Shown here: piece after piece, positions 24,501 through 33,779 of the stretch
How positions within the stretch are numbered: the first letter of the stretch is position 1
How the letters are laid out: every line of letters begins with the position of its first letter
Assembly (NCBI GenBank): GCA_051453625.1
Contig: JBOZIK010000001.1
Span: forward strand, 37,706,064-37,770,063
DNA from: Welwitschia mirabilis
Taxonomy: Eukaryota > Gnetophyta > Gnetopsida > Welwitschiales
Length of the DNA: 64,000 nt
Direction: 5' to 3'
The notes under the pieces: generated by a model
What the model was told of the DNA's origin: nothing
Database searches by the model: none
The model's input: only the letters and a program-made list of their open reading frames with translations
Program-made: the position numbers and the translations under genes

Positions 24501-27277
24501 TTAAACAAATAAACAACTATTGATAACGGTAAAAAAAGCGATGACAACAATACACACTGAGGTAAAAACCGTCGAAAACTGTAAAATTAAGCATTAAATT
24601 GGAGAACATGTTCTTTTGTTAGAAACTGGTTTATTTTGAAGGAAAGAGAGTGGATATGCTTCAAAAACAACTAGCTTGTGCCAATTAAAAAAGAGGAAAA
24701 CAAGAAAATGAATTTGAGTCTGTTGAAGTGGGCAAAAGCGTTATTTATGCCCTCAAACTTTAATGGGACCAACAAAAATCGAAATATAACAAAAAGAATT
24801 TTTTTTTTAAATTTCATTTTTGAGAACCATTGACCCATGTTGATTCTGTGGGACTCATGAATTGGTTAGCTTTGAAGAAACTTGTGAGTTTTCATATAAA
24901 ACTTGTACATAGAGAGCTCATCATTAAATACCTGCTGAGTTAAACAACTTGCAACACAGGGAGTACTCACAGATTTGTGGAGAGTCATGCTACAACGATT
25001 GCTATTATCTTGATAAAGCTTCTTTAGTTTTTGAGTTTTAGAATCCTTAAAGGCAAGCAAGAGAGGTTTTATGAAGGATCCTGGGAGAGGTAACCCCTCT
25101 CATCCTATGGAAAGAGTAGAAGAGGCTTTCCTTCACAGGAAGAGGCTGCCTTGTAGCATAACCTTCTTTCTCTCTTTTCTCTGGGAGGTGAGTCTTCTTC
25201 AGTTTCAGGGAGAAGACCAGCCTTTGGGAGCCTTTCTTCCCTTCTTTCCATGAGATCTGTTCTAAGGCCCCTTGAGAGACCTTGGAAAAAGCTTGAGGAG
25301 ACATCCCTCTAGGGTTGTCCTTTACCTTTCCTTTCCATGTTCCTTTTTGTTTATCTTTTGAAGATATGATAGGGGGGTTTGCTCTGGGCACCTGTTGAAC
25401 GGACATTGCTTTAGTCCCTGGCTTCTCTATGCTAGGAGGTCCTTTTAGGTACCTACATTCCAGTCAAGCCCTCTAGAACAAGTTTGGTTTGTTCACCCCG
25501 AAAAGCAAGAGATGTTGCCTTGCAACACCTAGGAAAAAGATGGTACATCCCTAGATGCCTTTCTCAATCCTACCCTGGAAACTTTTCAGAATAGTGAAGA
25601 AGCAATTTTCTGGTACAATTTGATATCTCATTCTCTTTCACGAGGGAAGACTTATCCAAATGCTGTCCGCCTATCTAGGAATGATGTTGAATTGCTTTTA
25701 TACTAGTAGAAGTTTATACTGTTCTAAATTTGTGTACAACCCTTAAATATGTTTGCTTGTAATATTTGAACAGATTCCTTTTTTATTTTTTATAGTTAAT
25801 GCGTCTTTGCATAAAAATTCTTTTTACATAAAAATTCTTTTCTTTTAGGATGCCTTTGACATTGATGTAATAAAACCTTACAATTGGTGGTAATTTCTTA
25901 CAATAGGGAATGTGGATTGCAAGCAATGGAATCAGAAAGTGAAGATGGTGAATTTTGTGCAGTTTGTTTGGAACACAAGTGTGCTGTAGCTGCAGAAGGT
26001 ATCACTTGACTTCATGTGTCACATATTGCCCTTTTTCACATGGTGGTGCCACATTATGTTATATGAACACTCAATTGTTGATGATCTGTTTCATATACCT
26101 TTTTGCAGCTCTTTTTTTTTGCATGGTTAATTTTTTCACACTTATTAATGCATCTGTAAAATTCATTTTGTCTATTTCTATTACCCGATTTGCATTCCTT
26201 GTGTACAGAGAACCTTGTATTAATCTCCACAAAAGCATATTTATTATAGCAGGGAAATGGATTTAGTTTACATATATTTTGTTTTTGGGGTTTTCTAAGA
26301 ACTTGTAAGGCGAAGCAGAAACTTCACATTTGTTAATTTGCTTGTAATTACTGCATTCTCAACACTGACATCGAAATTTGGACTGGCATATGCAATATAA
26401 TTAGCAAAGTGAAGAAGATTATTAAGGACAAGAAGTAGACAGAACCTGCTTGATGACTTTTGATGCGTTATGATTGAAACTTCTCCCACAAAAATGTCTT
26501 GGCTAAAGAACTTTTTTATTTCTGTAAATTTGAATGTGATTGTCTGAAAATGTATATTGGTAGTTTGAAAATTTTATGGGTTTAGGATTTCGATTTCTTC
26601 TCTGCACATTTGAATTGTACAACGGTAAGTCTTCCCAGCACTGAGAATTATTGTGCTAACATTATCTACTCTGGCTTTTTGATACAGGCTGTGGTCATGA
26701 GCTTTGTACAAAATGTGCCTTGTATCTTTGTTCTACAAACAATGTTGCTTCGTCTACAACAGGGCCTCCAGGTTCTATATCATGCCCCCTTTGTCGACAA
26801 GGCATTATATCCTTTGTGAAATTACCGAGATCTTCTTCAAAGAATGTTCGGCTGAATGTTCCACTTGGACTGTGCACTCCTTGTGGAACAACTGTTCGTG
26901 ACAGGGATTCCCCCTATACTTCAGACCACAATTCTGATTTCAGAAGTAAAGTCTCTCCTGCTCCTTTGGAATCTATTTGCAGCGTCTCTTGCAGCCCGTT
27001 TTCATCAGTTAGTCTTCCACTATGTGCCTGTAATAACCAGCCTATTACATCAGTTGAAGCACAACAGGAAGAAGGTGGTTCCCATCAACACGTACAAGAT
27101 CTCATGACTGTAGATTCAATTACTTCATTAGAGAATGGTCTTGACTCTTCTCTCGAGGAGGCAGTTAGCCCCAGTGCACAAAAAGCAAGCTGCTCAAAGA
27201 TATTATTTTGGAGCAGGAAGAACAGCAGTCGAGAAAAATCAGAAGAGCAGCCCTGTAGTACTGAAATTAGTGTGTGA
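3516..27277 (+). CDS. XBAT32: XBAT32-type ankyrin-repeat RING E3 ubiquitin ligase
   Basis: Ten exons: 3516-3692, 3786-3845, 4517-4588, 4679-4863, 4979-5139, 5270-5328, 5723-5769, 5924-6067, 25907-25998, 26688-27277. All introns are GT-AG, all phases agree, and the sum is 1587 nt, a 528-residue protein (Arabidopsis XBAT32 is of similar length, about 508). It opens [20 protein letters not shown] and has a run of ankyrin repeats at residues ~12-260 (motifs [62 protein letters not shown]). A C3HC4 RING follows at residues 319-368, with C319/C322, C334/H336, C339/C342 and C365/C368 all present. The tail after the RING is Ser-rich and unstructured. In Arabidopsis the family member ubiquitinates ACC synthases, lowering ethylene output and permitting lateral root formation; the same role here is inferred. 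The seventh donor is followed directly by a (TA)n run. The paralog XBAT33 is an alternative name, but the N-terminus fits XBAT32 best. Confidence 0.93.
8631..8950. repeat. Two tandem ~160-bp units
   Basis: Unit 1 starts at 'ttgacagggg' (8631) and unit 2 at 'gttgacaagg' (8791). They share blocks such as 'gagctccctt', 'aactttttgaattt', 'cttgtaaact'/'catgtaaact' and 'gataatctgg'/'aataatctgg'. Identity is roughly three quarters. It lies just upstream of the LINE remnant and could be part of its body or an older duplication. Confidence 0.6.
8990..10640 (+). mobile_element. L1-type non-LTR retrotransposon (LINE) remnant: reverse transcriptase and zf-RVT
   Basis: Several frames read as a plant L1 ORF2 with many stops and frameshifts. 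Visible pieces in order: the RT block [10 protein letters not shown] (~9095-9125); [12 protein letters not shown] (~9267-9305, where families have GLRQGDPLSPYLF); the catalytic box, read as [10 protein letters not shown] at 9416-9444 where a living element has FADD-ALVF; the thumb region [16 protein letters not shown] and KYLGVNLF (~9485-9640); [12 protein letters not shown] (~9690-9735); [10 protein letters not shown] (~9903-9930); and a zf-RVT-like [12 protein letters not shown]...CKCC (~10295-10360). Loss of the FADD aspartates means it is catalytically dead. The 5' part (endonuclease, ORF1) is missing and the 3' end is cut by other DNA and a gap. Confidence 0.85.
10633..10697. repeat. LTR-like fragment abutting an assembly gap
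   Basis: The stretch with 'caacacacca' and 'ttacgtggaaaaccc' resembles the sequence at about 22205-22262 within the copia LTR ('caacacatag', 'ttacatggaaatcc'). It probably marks a small LTR piece inserted into or next to the LINE. A 100-N gap (10698-10797) follows and hides the rest. Confidence 0.3.
10798..12300. other. Unassigned intronic sequence with weak coding-like remnants
   Basis: An open frame at 11281-11730 (+) encodes a hydrophilic stretch (…[20 protein letters not shown]…). A further stretch near 11980-12060 encodes a Lys/Arg/Ser-rich tail (…[16 protein letters not shown]). Neither matches a family I can name; the tail could be the end of a LINE ORF1. A run of A/G at 12258-12290 could be a decayed poly(A) tail. 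This is a guess, not an identification. Confidence 0.35.
12386..15800. other. Purine-rich intronic stretch with a 648-N gap; no gene seen
   Basis: The + strand is strongly G/A-rich from about 12840 to 15560 ('ggagaagag'-like words), which keeps frames open without real coding signal. The gap at 13410-14057 is flanked on both sides by related sequence: about 95 bp ending 'gagctcgt' on the left recurs on the right, ending 'gagctcgtgaaag'. This is either a tandem repeat or overlapping contig ends. I recognise no protein here. Confidence 0.5.
15950..16130 (+). mobile_element. Ty1/copia gag (UBN2-like) fragment
   Basis: The + frame reads [15 protein letters not shown]…[27 protein letters not shown]. 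The pattern 'L…L.M.EG..I..HI..F..L...L' is that of copia gag polyproteins just after the tryptophan-rich part. One stop interrupts it. No protease or integrase follows on this strand, so it is an isolated scrap inside the intron. Confidence 0.5.
16770..16930. repeat. Possible solo-LTR fragment with AAACCCT/AGGGTTT words
   Basis: An 'aaaccctaaaaaaagggttt' inverted motif (16857-16876) and nearby 'aaaccctc…gagggttt' resemble the 'ccttttagggttt' repeats inside the copia LTR at 22370-22435. The similarity is short and compositional, so the call is tentative. Confidence 0.25.
16931..18452. other. Unassigned intronic sequence
   Basis: AT-rich DNA with no recognisable protein, RNA or complete repeat. 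A short series of 'actaacca-acaa' words at 17815-17945 is locally repetitive. Confidence 0.45.
18453..18728 (-). mobile_element. Ty1/copia gag fragment (minus strand)
   Basis: The minus frame contains [11 protein letters not shown]…[17 protein letters not shown]…[11 protein letters not shown]…[14 protein letters not shown]. This matches the usual start of a copia gag ('W…L……W..KD.KAL..I.L.L.D…….AKEAWD.L…'). It sits downstream of, and in the same orientation as, the larger copia relic. However, gag should precede integrase, so it belongs to a second element. Confidence 0.7.
19430..19729 (-). pseudogene. copia hinge and start of reverse transcriptase, truncated
   Basis: The minus frame reads [20 protein letters not shown]…[26 protein letters not shown]. 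This is the conserved linker (RRS.R.R..P..Y) and the first residues of the RT domain (.W..AM..E..SL). After this the sequence diverges and no RT palm (YVDD) is found. The RT and RNase H half has been deleted. Confidence 0.75.
19972..20859 (-). pseudogene. copia GAG-pre-integrase and integrase remnant
   Basis: Pieces in order: [15 protein letters not shown] (HHCC-type zinc domain start, ~20760); DCEVGKSHK (~20660; the first Cys of the CxxC pair appears lost); [13 protein letters not shown] (first catalytic Asp, ~20600); FVTFVDDFS (~20530); and [16 protein letters not shown] (second Asp and Glu, ~20400). Then comes [22 protein letters not shown] with frame changes (~20310-20260), and [11 protein letters not shown]…FGYKLWDP (~20110-19975). 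This is the standard copia integrase core plus C-terminal part, with several frameshifts. Confidence 0.85.
21081..21341 (-). pseudogene. copia zinc knuckle and aspartic protease remnant
   Basis: Opens with the CCHC knuckle [14 protein letters not shown] (CX2CX4HX4C intact). It continues with a hydrophilic linker and then the protease active site [13 protein letters not shown]. Living elements have D-S/T-G at this point; here the residue is Asn, so the protease is probably inactive. The frame stops after FSSY. Confidence 0.85.
21467..22140 (-). pseudogene. copia gag remnant
   Basis: The minus strand starts at a possible ATG in '[10 protein letters not shown]' (~22120) and continues with breaks. 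It passes through a stretch reading [17 protein letters not shown] (~21900) into [20 protein letters not shown]…[19 protein letters not shown]…[13 protein letters not shown] (21757-21530). The last part matches copia gag ('L…L……M…..S..EHL..F..I...L…..I….K...LL.SLP.S….'). At least two stops break the frame. Confidence 0.75.
22175..22187 (-). promoter_or_regulatory. Primer binding site complementary to initiator tRNA-Met
   Basis: The minus strand reads TAGTATCAGAACC. The standard plant copia site is TGGTATCAGAGCC, complementary to the 3' end of initiator methionine tRNA. The two differences are G to A, as expected from decay of a methylated element. Confidence 0.7.
22190..22530 (-). repeat. 5' LTR of the copia relic
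   Basis: On the minus strand the segment begins TGGTGTTGTTATG (22530 downward; TGTTG at 22527 is an alternative start) and ends …ACGACA at 22190, the usual TG…CA form. It lies two bases from the primer binding site. It contains TATA-like 'ataaaac' and AAACCCTAAAAGG repeats around 22370-22430. The length of about 340 bp is normal for copia. Confidence 0.6.
22570..22978. mobile_element. Possible MITE with 10-bp terminal inverted repeats, rich in GGATCG
   Basis: The segment starts GTTAGATGGA and ends TCCATCTAAC, exact inverted repeats 409 bp apart. Just inside both ends lie GGATC/GATCC words, and the interior repeats 'ggatcg' many times and 'taaaatcgca' twice. It has no coding capacity. I could not find a convincing target-site duplication, so the superfamily stays open. 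It directly follows the copia LTR. Confidence 0.45.
22979..25906. other. Unassigned intronic sequence before exon 9
   Basis: There are long but unconvincing open frames. One is a Lys/Ser-rich minus-strand frame at 25047-25406; another is a short cysteine-bearing stretch near 23060-23200. None matches a family I know. The last ~150 bp lead into the acceptor at 25906. Confidence 0.45.
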
Positions 27278-28888
27278 CTTGTTTCATGGCCCTTGTATCC
27301 CTCACATGGTTTGATGCCACGATTCATATTGTATTCTATGATGTGTTTGTTGAATCTGCATTCAATATTTTTTTGCAAGTTAAATATTTCGGGGGTTCTT
27401 ATAAAGTAGGAGCCATGTTTCCCAGGTTTCAAAGTTGATACCCTTATTGCATGCTTTTGCATTTGTTGCGTATATCAATGAGCAATGGTTGATTCAATTG
27501 ATTATCATCATGAATAATGTATGCAATGCTGTTGCTTGTTTGCTGGTATTAAGTGCTGAAGTTATGTCATATTTAAAAAACATCTTTTTTTAGAATTTTT
27601 ATTTTGAGGATAATGGCTGGTAGTTTGATGTGTGTCATACAAACGCCCAATGGCACTTGGGCCTATGCAATCTTTCAAACTACATGCCCCTGCCAATAGG
27701 GTGGTTTGAATTTGGAACCTTGGGTTTAGTATGTCCAAGACTCGACCATTGTGGCGATCGATCTTGAACTAAAAAAAATCTTTTTTAATATTATTTTATT
27801 GTCGTCTTCTTCTTCTTTTTTTTTTTTTTTTAAGCCAACTAGACTTTGACTCATTGATGCGACTTTTGGTTTTGAAGTTGTTGAGTTTTTAATTTTGTGG
27901 ACTTTTTAAACACTTGGTGGGTAGACCCATGCTTATAAGTTATGAGCTGTAATGTTTTGGGCTCGACTCTTATAATGTGTAGGTTGGCTTGTACTTTACC
28001 CATGTATTAGGCACACTAGATGTAGCTTCAATGTCTTGGGTACAAAGTATATTGACATTCAAGAATATAAGGCCTCAAATATATGTTAAAATCAGTTTTT
28101 TCCTAATTTGTCATATTTTTATGTATTTAGATTCTAGTTGTTGAGCTTAGGCTTCAATGATGAAAGTTGGTGTTAAACAATTTAATATGTAGTTTATGCA
28201 AAACCTCATTTTCTTGGTTATAGTGAGTTAAAGTGTCATAAAGTTGTAAATTTGATTTTATTAAGGTGGTTATGCAAGCATGATATTGCAAAGTACAATA
28301 GGAAGGTTGTAATATTCTTTTACATGTGATTACAGAGAGGATTTGGTTTTACATAGTATTATGAAGAGGCTTCAGTATTCTTGGTTCTACATGGTACAAT
28401 GGAGAGGCCTCTGGTGTACAATGCTGACGAGAGTGACCCATATATTACCTTATAAGACTTGTNNNNNNNNNNTCCTGGGACAGTGTCACAGACTTTTTTA
28501 ACAAATTATTTTTATATAATAAATAAAAAAATAATTTAAAAATAAAGACCTAATTTTTGAAATAGTGTACCTAATTTATGGGGCTGAGATTCACCTCTAA
28601 AACGACGCCTTGACAAATGCATGCAGTGAAAATGTAACCAACAACATTCAGAACTGGCTCTAAAGAATTCACTCTGAAAAACTGCATTGGAATTAGTAGT
28701 GTACTAAGCNNNNNNNNNNNNNNNNNTAATTGTGATAACCAGGTTTGAAATGCTACTAATTAACATTTTACTTTTGCAATTCTATTATTTTCGAAACACT
28801 TTTACCTTCATTGAAATATTGAGACGAGGGGCAAAAAACTATGGGCTATGAAGTGTCTTTTTTAAAACTTTTTCTCACTCGCCTGGAA
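27278..28888. other. 3'UTR and intergenic sequence downstream of the XBAT32-like gene
   Basis: The 3'UTR probably occupies the first 200-300 bp; 'aataatgta' near 27510 is a possible weak poly(A) signal. Beyond that the DNA is AT-rich with two small N runs (28463-28472, 28710-28726) and no recognisable gene. Confidence 0.45.
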
Positions 28889-28952
28889 GCTTCGTCTTGG
28901 GCCGTCTGGAGCTGTCTGGAGCTTCGTCTTGGGCCGTCTGGAGCTGTCTGGA
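28889..28952. repeat. Perfect 32-bp tandem duplication
   Basis: A 32-bp unit beginning 'gcttcgtcttgggccgtctg' is repeated twice without mismatch. The perfect match implies a recent event, or selection, or an assembly artefact. Confidence 0.9.
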
Positions 28953-30033
28953 TTACTGTCTACTTTTTGAAACTCAATCTTTCTTGCAAGATCTTTGTTT
29001 GTTGCGAGTCTCATTCTTATGCCTTTATTTCAAAGGCGTTGTAGATTTATGTAGTTGATTCACAATAGATGATTCTTTATTTAACGTCCTTTTCACTAAA
29101 TGATAATTGGATGATTTCAAAACATCATGAAAGCATGAGCCAATCAGAGGATTGAGCAATTAAAACCAAGACCAAGAACTCTGATTTTCTTGGCAATTCT
29201 GTCATTAAAGTCATGCTCGACTTTCTGTGTGTGAGCTGTCGCTTTGGCCACGTCGGCGATCGTTAGAAGGATTAGCGCCGTGAGAGAAAATGCCCAGAAG
29301 ACGTGCTCTGCTATTGCTGGAATTTTGTGGAATGATAAAGTGGTTACGTGTCAGTGTTGAGATGAGCAATGTTTGGCTCGCCATGGCCATGCACACCCTG
29401 AAACAATCGATCCTAATGCGTCTTAACCAACCATTTCTCCCACTACTTCCCTCCCAATTTGTTATTATTCTGTTGAGCCGCCATCATTTGCCCAATTTGC
29501 CTAACACCGTTATATCCAAATGAAATTAAAGAAAAAGAAGTGCGTATGAAGGAAAGAAATGAAAGCAGAAGACGAATATCACGCTGTGCATGACAGAAAC
29601 AAAGCTTTTACAAGTCACCGAAAATGAGACGAATGTACCTTTTGGTGGTTGAGAGCGTTCAAGTGAAAGAGCTTTGAAGTAAATTTAAAAATCTTATTCG
29701 AGAAAATCAGAGTAATTGCTCAAGATATTTATAGATTATGTTGTTATTTAACAGCTTATTATTATATAAAAGAAATTTATATTATAGGTATTATTTTAAA
29801 ATGGTTGAGATATTGCTATTGCTTTTTAAATGATTTGTATTTAATAAAATTCTAAAGAGGATATTTAGTTTTATGGCAAACAAAATGTAGTAAAAACATA
29901 AAACGACATGACCATATTATATTCTCTACTTAATGTGAGCAAACATATATATGATAATCATCTACAGCAATTTATAATTTGACGTGCTACAAGTGTTCAC
30001 CATGGTTGAAAACATTGAAATGGTTGGAGCTGT
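28953..30033. other. Unassigned intergenic sequence
   Basis: Mixed composition up to about 29550, then AT-rich. The open frames on either strand (for example 29290-29523) resemble no known protein. Confidence 0.45.
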
Positions 30034-30990
30034 NNNNNNNNNNNNNNNNNNNNNNNNNNNNNNNNNNNNNNNNNNNNNNNNNNNNNNNNNNNNNNNNNNN
30101 NNNNNNNNNNNNNNNNNNNNNNNNNNNNNNNNNNNNNNNNNNNNNNNNNNNNNNNNNNNNNNNNNNNNNNNNNNNNNNNNNNNNNNNNNNNNNNNNNNNN
30201 NNNNNNNNNNNNNNNNNNNNNNNNNNNNNNNNNNNNNNNNNNNNNNNNNNNNNNNNNNNNNNNNNNNNNNNNNNNNNNNNNNNNNNNNNNNNNNNNNNNN
30301 NNNNNNNNNNNNNNNNNNNNNNNNNNNNNNNNNNNNNNNNNNNNNNNNNNNNNNNNNNNNNNNNNNNNNNNNNNNNNNNNNNNNNNNNNNNNNNNNNNNN
30401 NNNNNNNNNNNNNNNNNNNNNNNNNNNNNNNNNNNNNNNNNNNNNNNNNNNNNNNNNNNNNNNNNNNNNNNNNNNNNNNNNNNNNNNNNNNNNNNNNNNN
30501 NNNNNNNNNNNNNNNNNNNNNNNNNNNNNNNNNNNNNNNNNNNNNNNNNNNNNNNNNNNNNNNNNNNNNNNNNNNNNNNNNNNNNNNNNNNNNNNNNNNN
30601 NNNNNNNNNNNNNNNNNNNNNNNNNNNNNNNNNNNNNNNNNNNNNNNNNNNNNNNNNNNNNNNNNNNNNNNNNNNNNNNNNNNNNNNNNNNNNNNNNNNN
30701 NNNNNNNNNNNNNNNNNNNNNNNNNNNNNNNNNNNNNNNNNNNNNNNNNNNNNNNNNNNNNNNNNNNNNNNNNNNNNNNNNNNNNNNNNNNNNNNNNNNN
30801 NNNNNNNNNNNNNNNNNNNNNNNNNNNNNNNNNNNNNNNNNNNNNNNNNNNNNNNNNNNNNNNNNNNNNNNNNNNNNNNNNNNNNNNNNNNNNNNNNNNN
30901 NNNNNNNNNNNNNNNNNNNNNNNNNNNNNNNNNNNNNNNNNNNNNNNNNNNNNNNNNNNNNNNNNNNNNNNNNNNNNNNNNNNNNNNNNN
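30034..30990. other. Assembly gap (957 N)
   Basis: Unknown bases. The right edge begins at exactly the same word ('agatttaaaaaattattaag') that begins the second copy of the following repeat at 32013. Confidence 0.95.
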
Positions 30991-33164
30991 AGATTTAAAA
31001 AATTATTAAGTTTAAATTAGGTTTTTTAAGTTAGGTTTAAATTAGTTTATTTTTAAATTTATTAAGTTTAAATAGTTTATTATTTTGACATTAAGTTTTT
31101 TAACAATAAAGTGTTTTTCAATTAAGTTTATTATTGAGTCAATTGTGATAAAGGAGTTTACATTAAGTTTTTTCAAATTAAGTTTAAAAAATTTTAAAAA
31201 TTACATTTTACTTAAATTAAGTTTAAAAAATTTAAGGTTTTAAGTTTTTTTAAATTGAGTTTAAAAAAATTTAAAAATTTAAGTTTTACTTAAATCAAGT
31301 TTTAAAAATTTAGGTTTTTAATGTTAACTTTTCATATATTATGTTAGAGAAAATTAAGATTATTCTACAATTAAACCTAAATGCTTTTATATTAGATTTT
31401 TTGAAATTAAGTTCTTTTTTAAAATTTAATTTTTCATTACTTTATTTGTTTTTCAAATCATGCTTTTAAAAATTAAGTTCTTCTTAAAGTAAGTTTTTCA
31501 GAAAATTAAGCTTTTTTAACTTTAAAATATTTTTATAAAAATGAGCTTTTTAAATTGTGTCTTTTCTTCTTTCATATAGGTTTTTAACTTAAGTTTTTAA
31601 ATTTTAGTTCACCTTTCAGTTACCTTCATTTTCTAAATGAAGTTTCTATATTCATTTTCATTTATCTAGAATGGATTCTAAGATTAAACACCAACAAGAT
31701 CTAAGTGTTTTAAAGTTAAGTTTTCTTAATTTAAGATTTTTTTAAATTATGTTTTTTTGAAAACGATTTTTCTAAATTAAGGTTTTGTAAATTTACTTTT
31801 ATAAATTAAGTTTTTTGAAATTATAATTTTTTAAATTAAGTGTTCTTAAATTACGTTTTCTTTAAATTATGTTTATTTAAATTAATTTTTTAAAATTAAG
31901 TTTTTTAAAATTAAGTTAAGATTAATGTTAAATTAAGTTTTTTAAATTAAGTTTTTAAATTTAAGCTCTTTAGAATTAAGTTATTGTAAATTAAGTTTTT
32001 TTAATATTTACTAAGATTTAAAAAATTATTAAGTTTAAATTAGGTTTTTTAAGTTAGGTTTAAATTAGTTTATTTTTAAATTTATTAAGTNNNNNNNNNN
32101 NNNNNNNNNNNNNNNNNNNNNNNNNNNNNNNNNNNNNNNNNNNNNNNNNNNNNNNNNNNNNNNNNNNNNNNNNNNNNNNNNNNNNNNNNNNNNNNNNNNN
32201 NNNNNNNNNNNNNNNNNNNNNNNNNNNNNNNNNNNNNNNNNNNNNNNNNNNNNNNNNNNNNNNNNNNNNNNNNNNNNNNNNNNNNNNNNNNNNNNNNNNN
32301 NNNNNNNNNNNNNNNNNNNNNNNNNNNNNNNNNNNNNNNNNNNNNNNNNNNNNNNNNNNNNNNNNNNNNNNNNNNNNNNNNNNNNNNNNNNNNNNNNNNN
32401 NNNNNNNNNNNNNNNNNNNNNNNNNNNNNNNNNNNNNNNNNNNNNNNNNNNNNNNNNNNNNNNNNNNNNNNNNNNNNNNNNNNNNNNNNNNNNNNNNNNN
32501 NNNNNNNNNNNNNNNNNNNNNNNNNNNNNNNNNNNNNNNNNNNNNNNNNNNNNNNNNNNNNNNNNNTTAACAAGTTTATTATTTTGACATTAAGTTTTTT
32601 CACAATAAAGTTTTTTTTTCAATTAAGTTTATTATTGAGTCAATTGTGATAAAGGAGTTTACATTAAGTTTAAAAAATTTAAAAAATTACATTTTACTTA
32701 AATTAAGTTAAAAAAATTTAGGGTTTTAAGTTTTTTTAAATTGAGTTTAAAAAATTTAAAAATTTAAGTTTTACTTTTAAGTTTTAAAAATTTAGGTTTT
32801 TACCATTAACTTTTCATATCTTATGTTAGAGAAAATTAAGATTATTCTATAATTAAACTTAAATGCTTTTATTTTAGATTTTTAAAAATTAAGTTCTTTT
32901 TTAAAATTTAATTTTTCATTACTTTATTTGTTTTTTAAATCATGCTTTTAAAAATTAAGTTCTTCTTAAAGTAAGTTTTTTAGAAAATTAAGCTTTTTTA
33001 ACTTTAAAATATTTTTATAAAATGAGCTTTTTAAATTGTGTCTCTTCTTCTTTCACATAGGTTTTTTAACTTAAGTTTTTAAAAGGTTTTTAAAATTTAG
33101 TTTAGCCTTTCAATTACCTTCATTTTCTAAATGAAGTTTCTACATTCATTTTCATTTATCTAGA
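30991..33164 (+). repeat. Duplicated AT-rich leader with TTAAGTTTTTTAAA-type repeats, upstream of the Helitron coding region
   Basis: The DNA is almost entirely degenerate 'aaattaagttttttaaa' words. A block starting at 30991 recurs from 32013. The words 'gagtcaattgtgataaagga' (31136 and 32637) and 'ttcattttctaaatgaagtt' (31625 and 33120) anchor the two copies. A 476-N gap (32091-32566) interrupts the second copy, where the first copy suggests no missing sequence. Each copy ends at a start-like motif encoding DSKIKHQQ: with ATG at 31671 in copy 1, and with ATA at 33165 in copy 2. Confidence 0.75.
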
Positions 33165-33779
33165 ATAGATTCTAAGATTAAACACCAACAAACTCTAAAT
33201 CGTGAAAGGCAAAGAAGATATCGTGAGAGGCACAGACTTTGTAGGGAAGTTGAAAACTTAGCAAACTTTTTAATCATATGTAATGATATCAATGACGACA
33301 ATAATTCAGAAGGTATGAGTTATTTTTGTTTATAGCTTTACTGCTTTATCAAGACTAGGTTTGTAACATATTTCATTTCTTTTATATGTTCATAAATAAC
33401 ATGAACAATGTAGCTCTTCAACATAATACTTGAATATCTGTTTTTATAGTACAACAATTGATTGACCATACAATATAAGAACTAAATCAACAAATTCAAG
33501 ACATGCCCCTAGAAATAACCCCCTTAGTAGTAGTAAGTGAATAGACAAAAACAATGGTATGACATCTACGAGTCACGTGTCTAATACATAGAGTTCTTTA
33601 TCATCAACAAGAAGACAAGAATATGTAAGGCAACAGAAAGAGATTATGGAAGATGATGGTTATCGTAATCAATTATAACACTTACAGAGAGAAAGACAAA
33701 AAAAACAATCAAATGCAATAGTATTAAACATTAATGCCCTCTCCTCTATAAGAAATCTTGAGCAAACATTACAACAGCC

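Larger units (their letters stand above)
6068..25906 (+). other. Giant (~19.8 kb) intron 8 of the XBAT32-like gene, filled with transposon debris
   Basis: The donor follows ATT-GCC-AG at 6067 and the acceptor 'caatag' precedes 25907. The split codon (AG|G, Arg302) is restored and the protein alignment to XBAT32 continues without a gap (NIAR-ECG, where Arabidopsis has NIAQ-ECG). The intron interrupts between the ankyrin region and the RING. It contains the LINE, copia and MITE-like pieces listed separately. Very long TE-laden introns are typical of gymnosperms. 6068-8630 shows no recognisable element of its own. Confidence 0.85.

Noticed and set aside
29979-31009. Frames of about 340 codons
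   Set aside because: They consist of undetermined bases in the 957-N gap.
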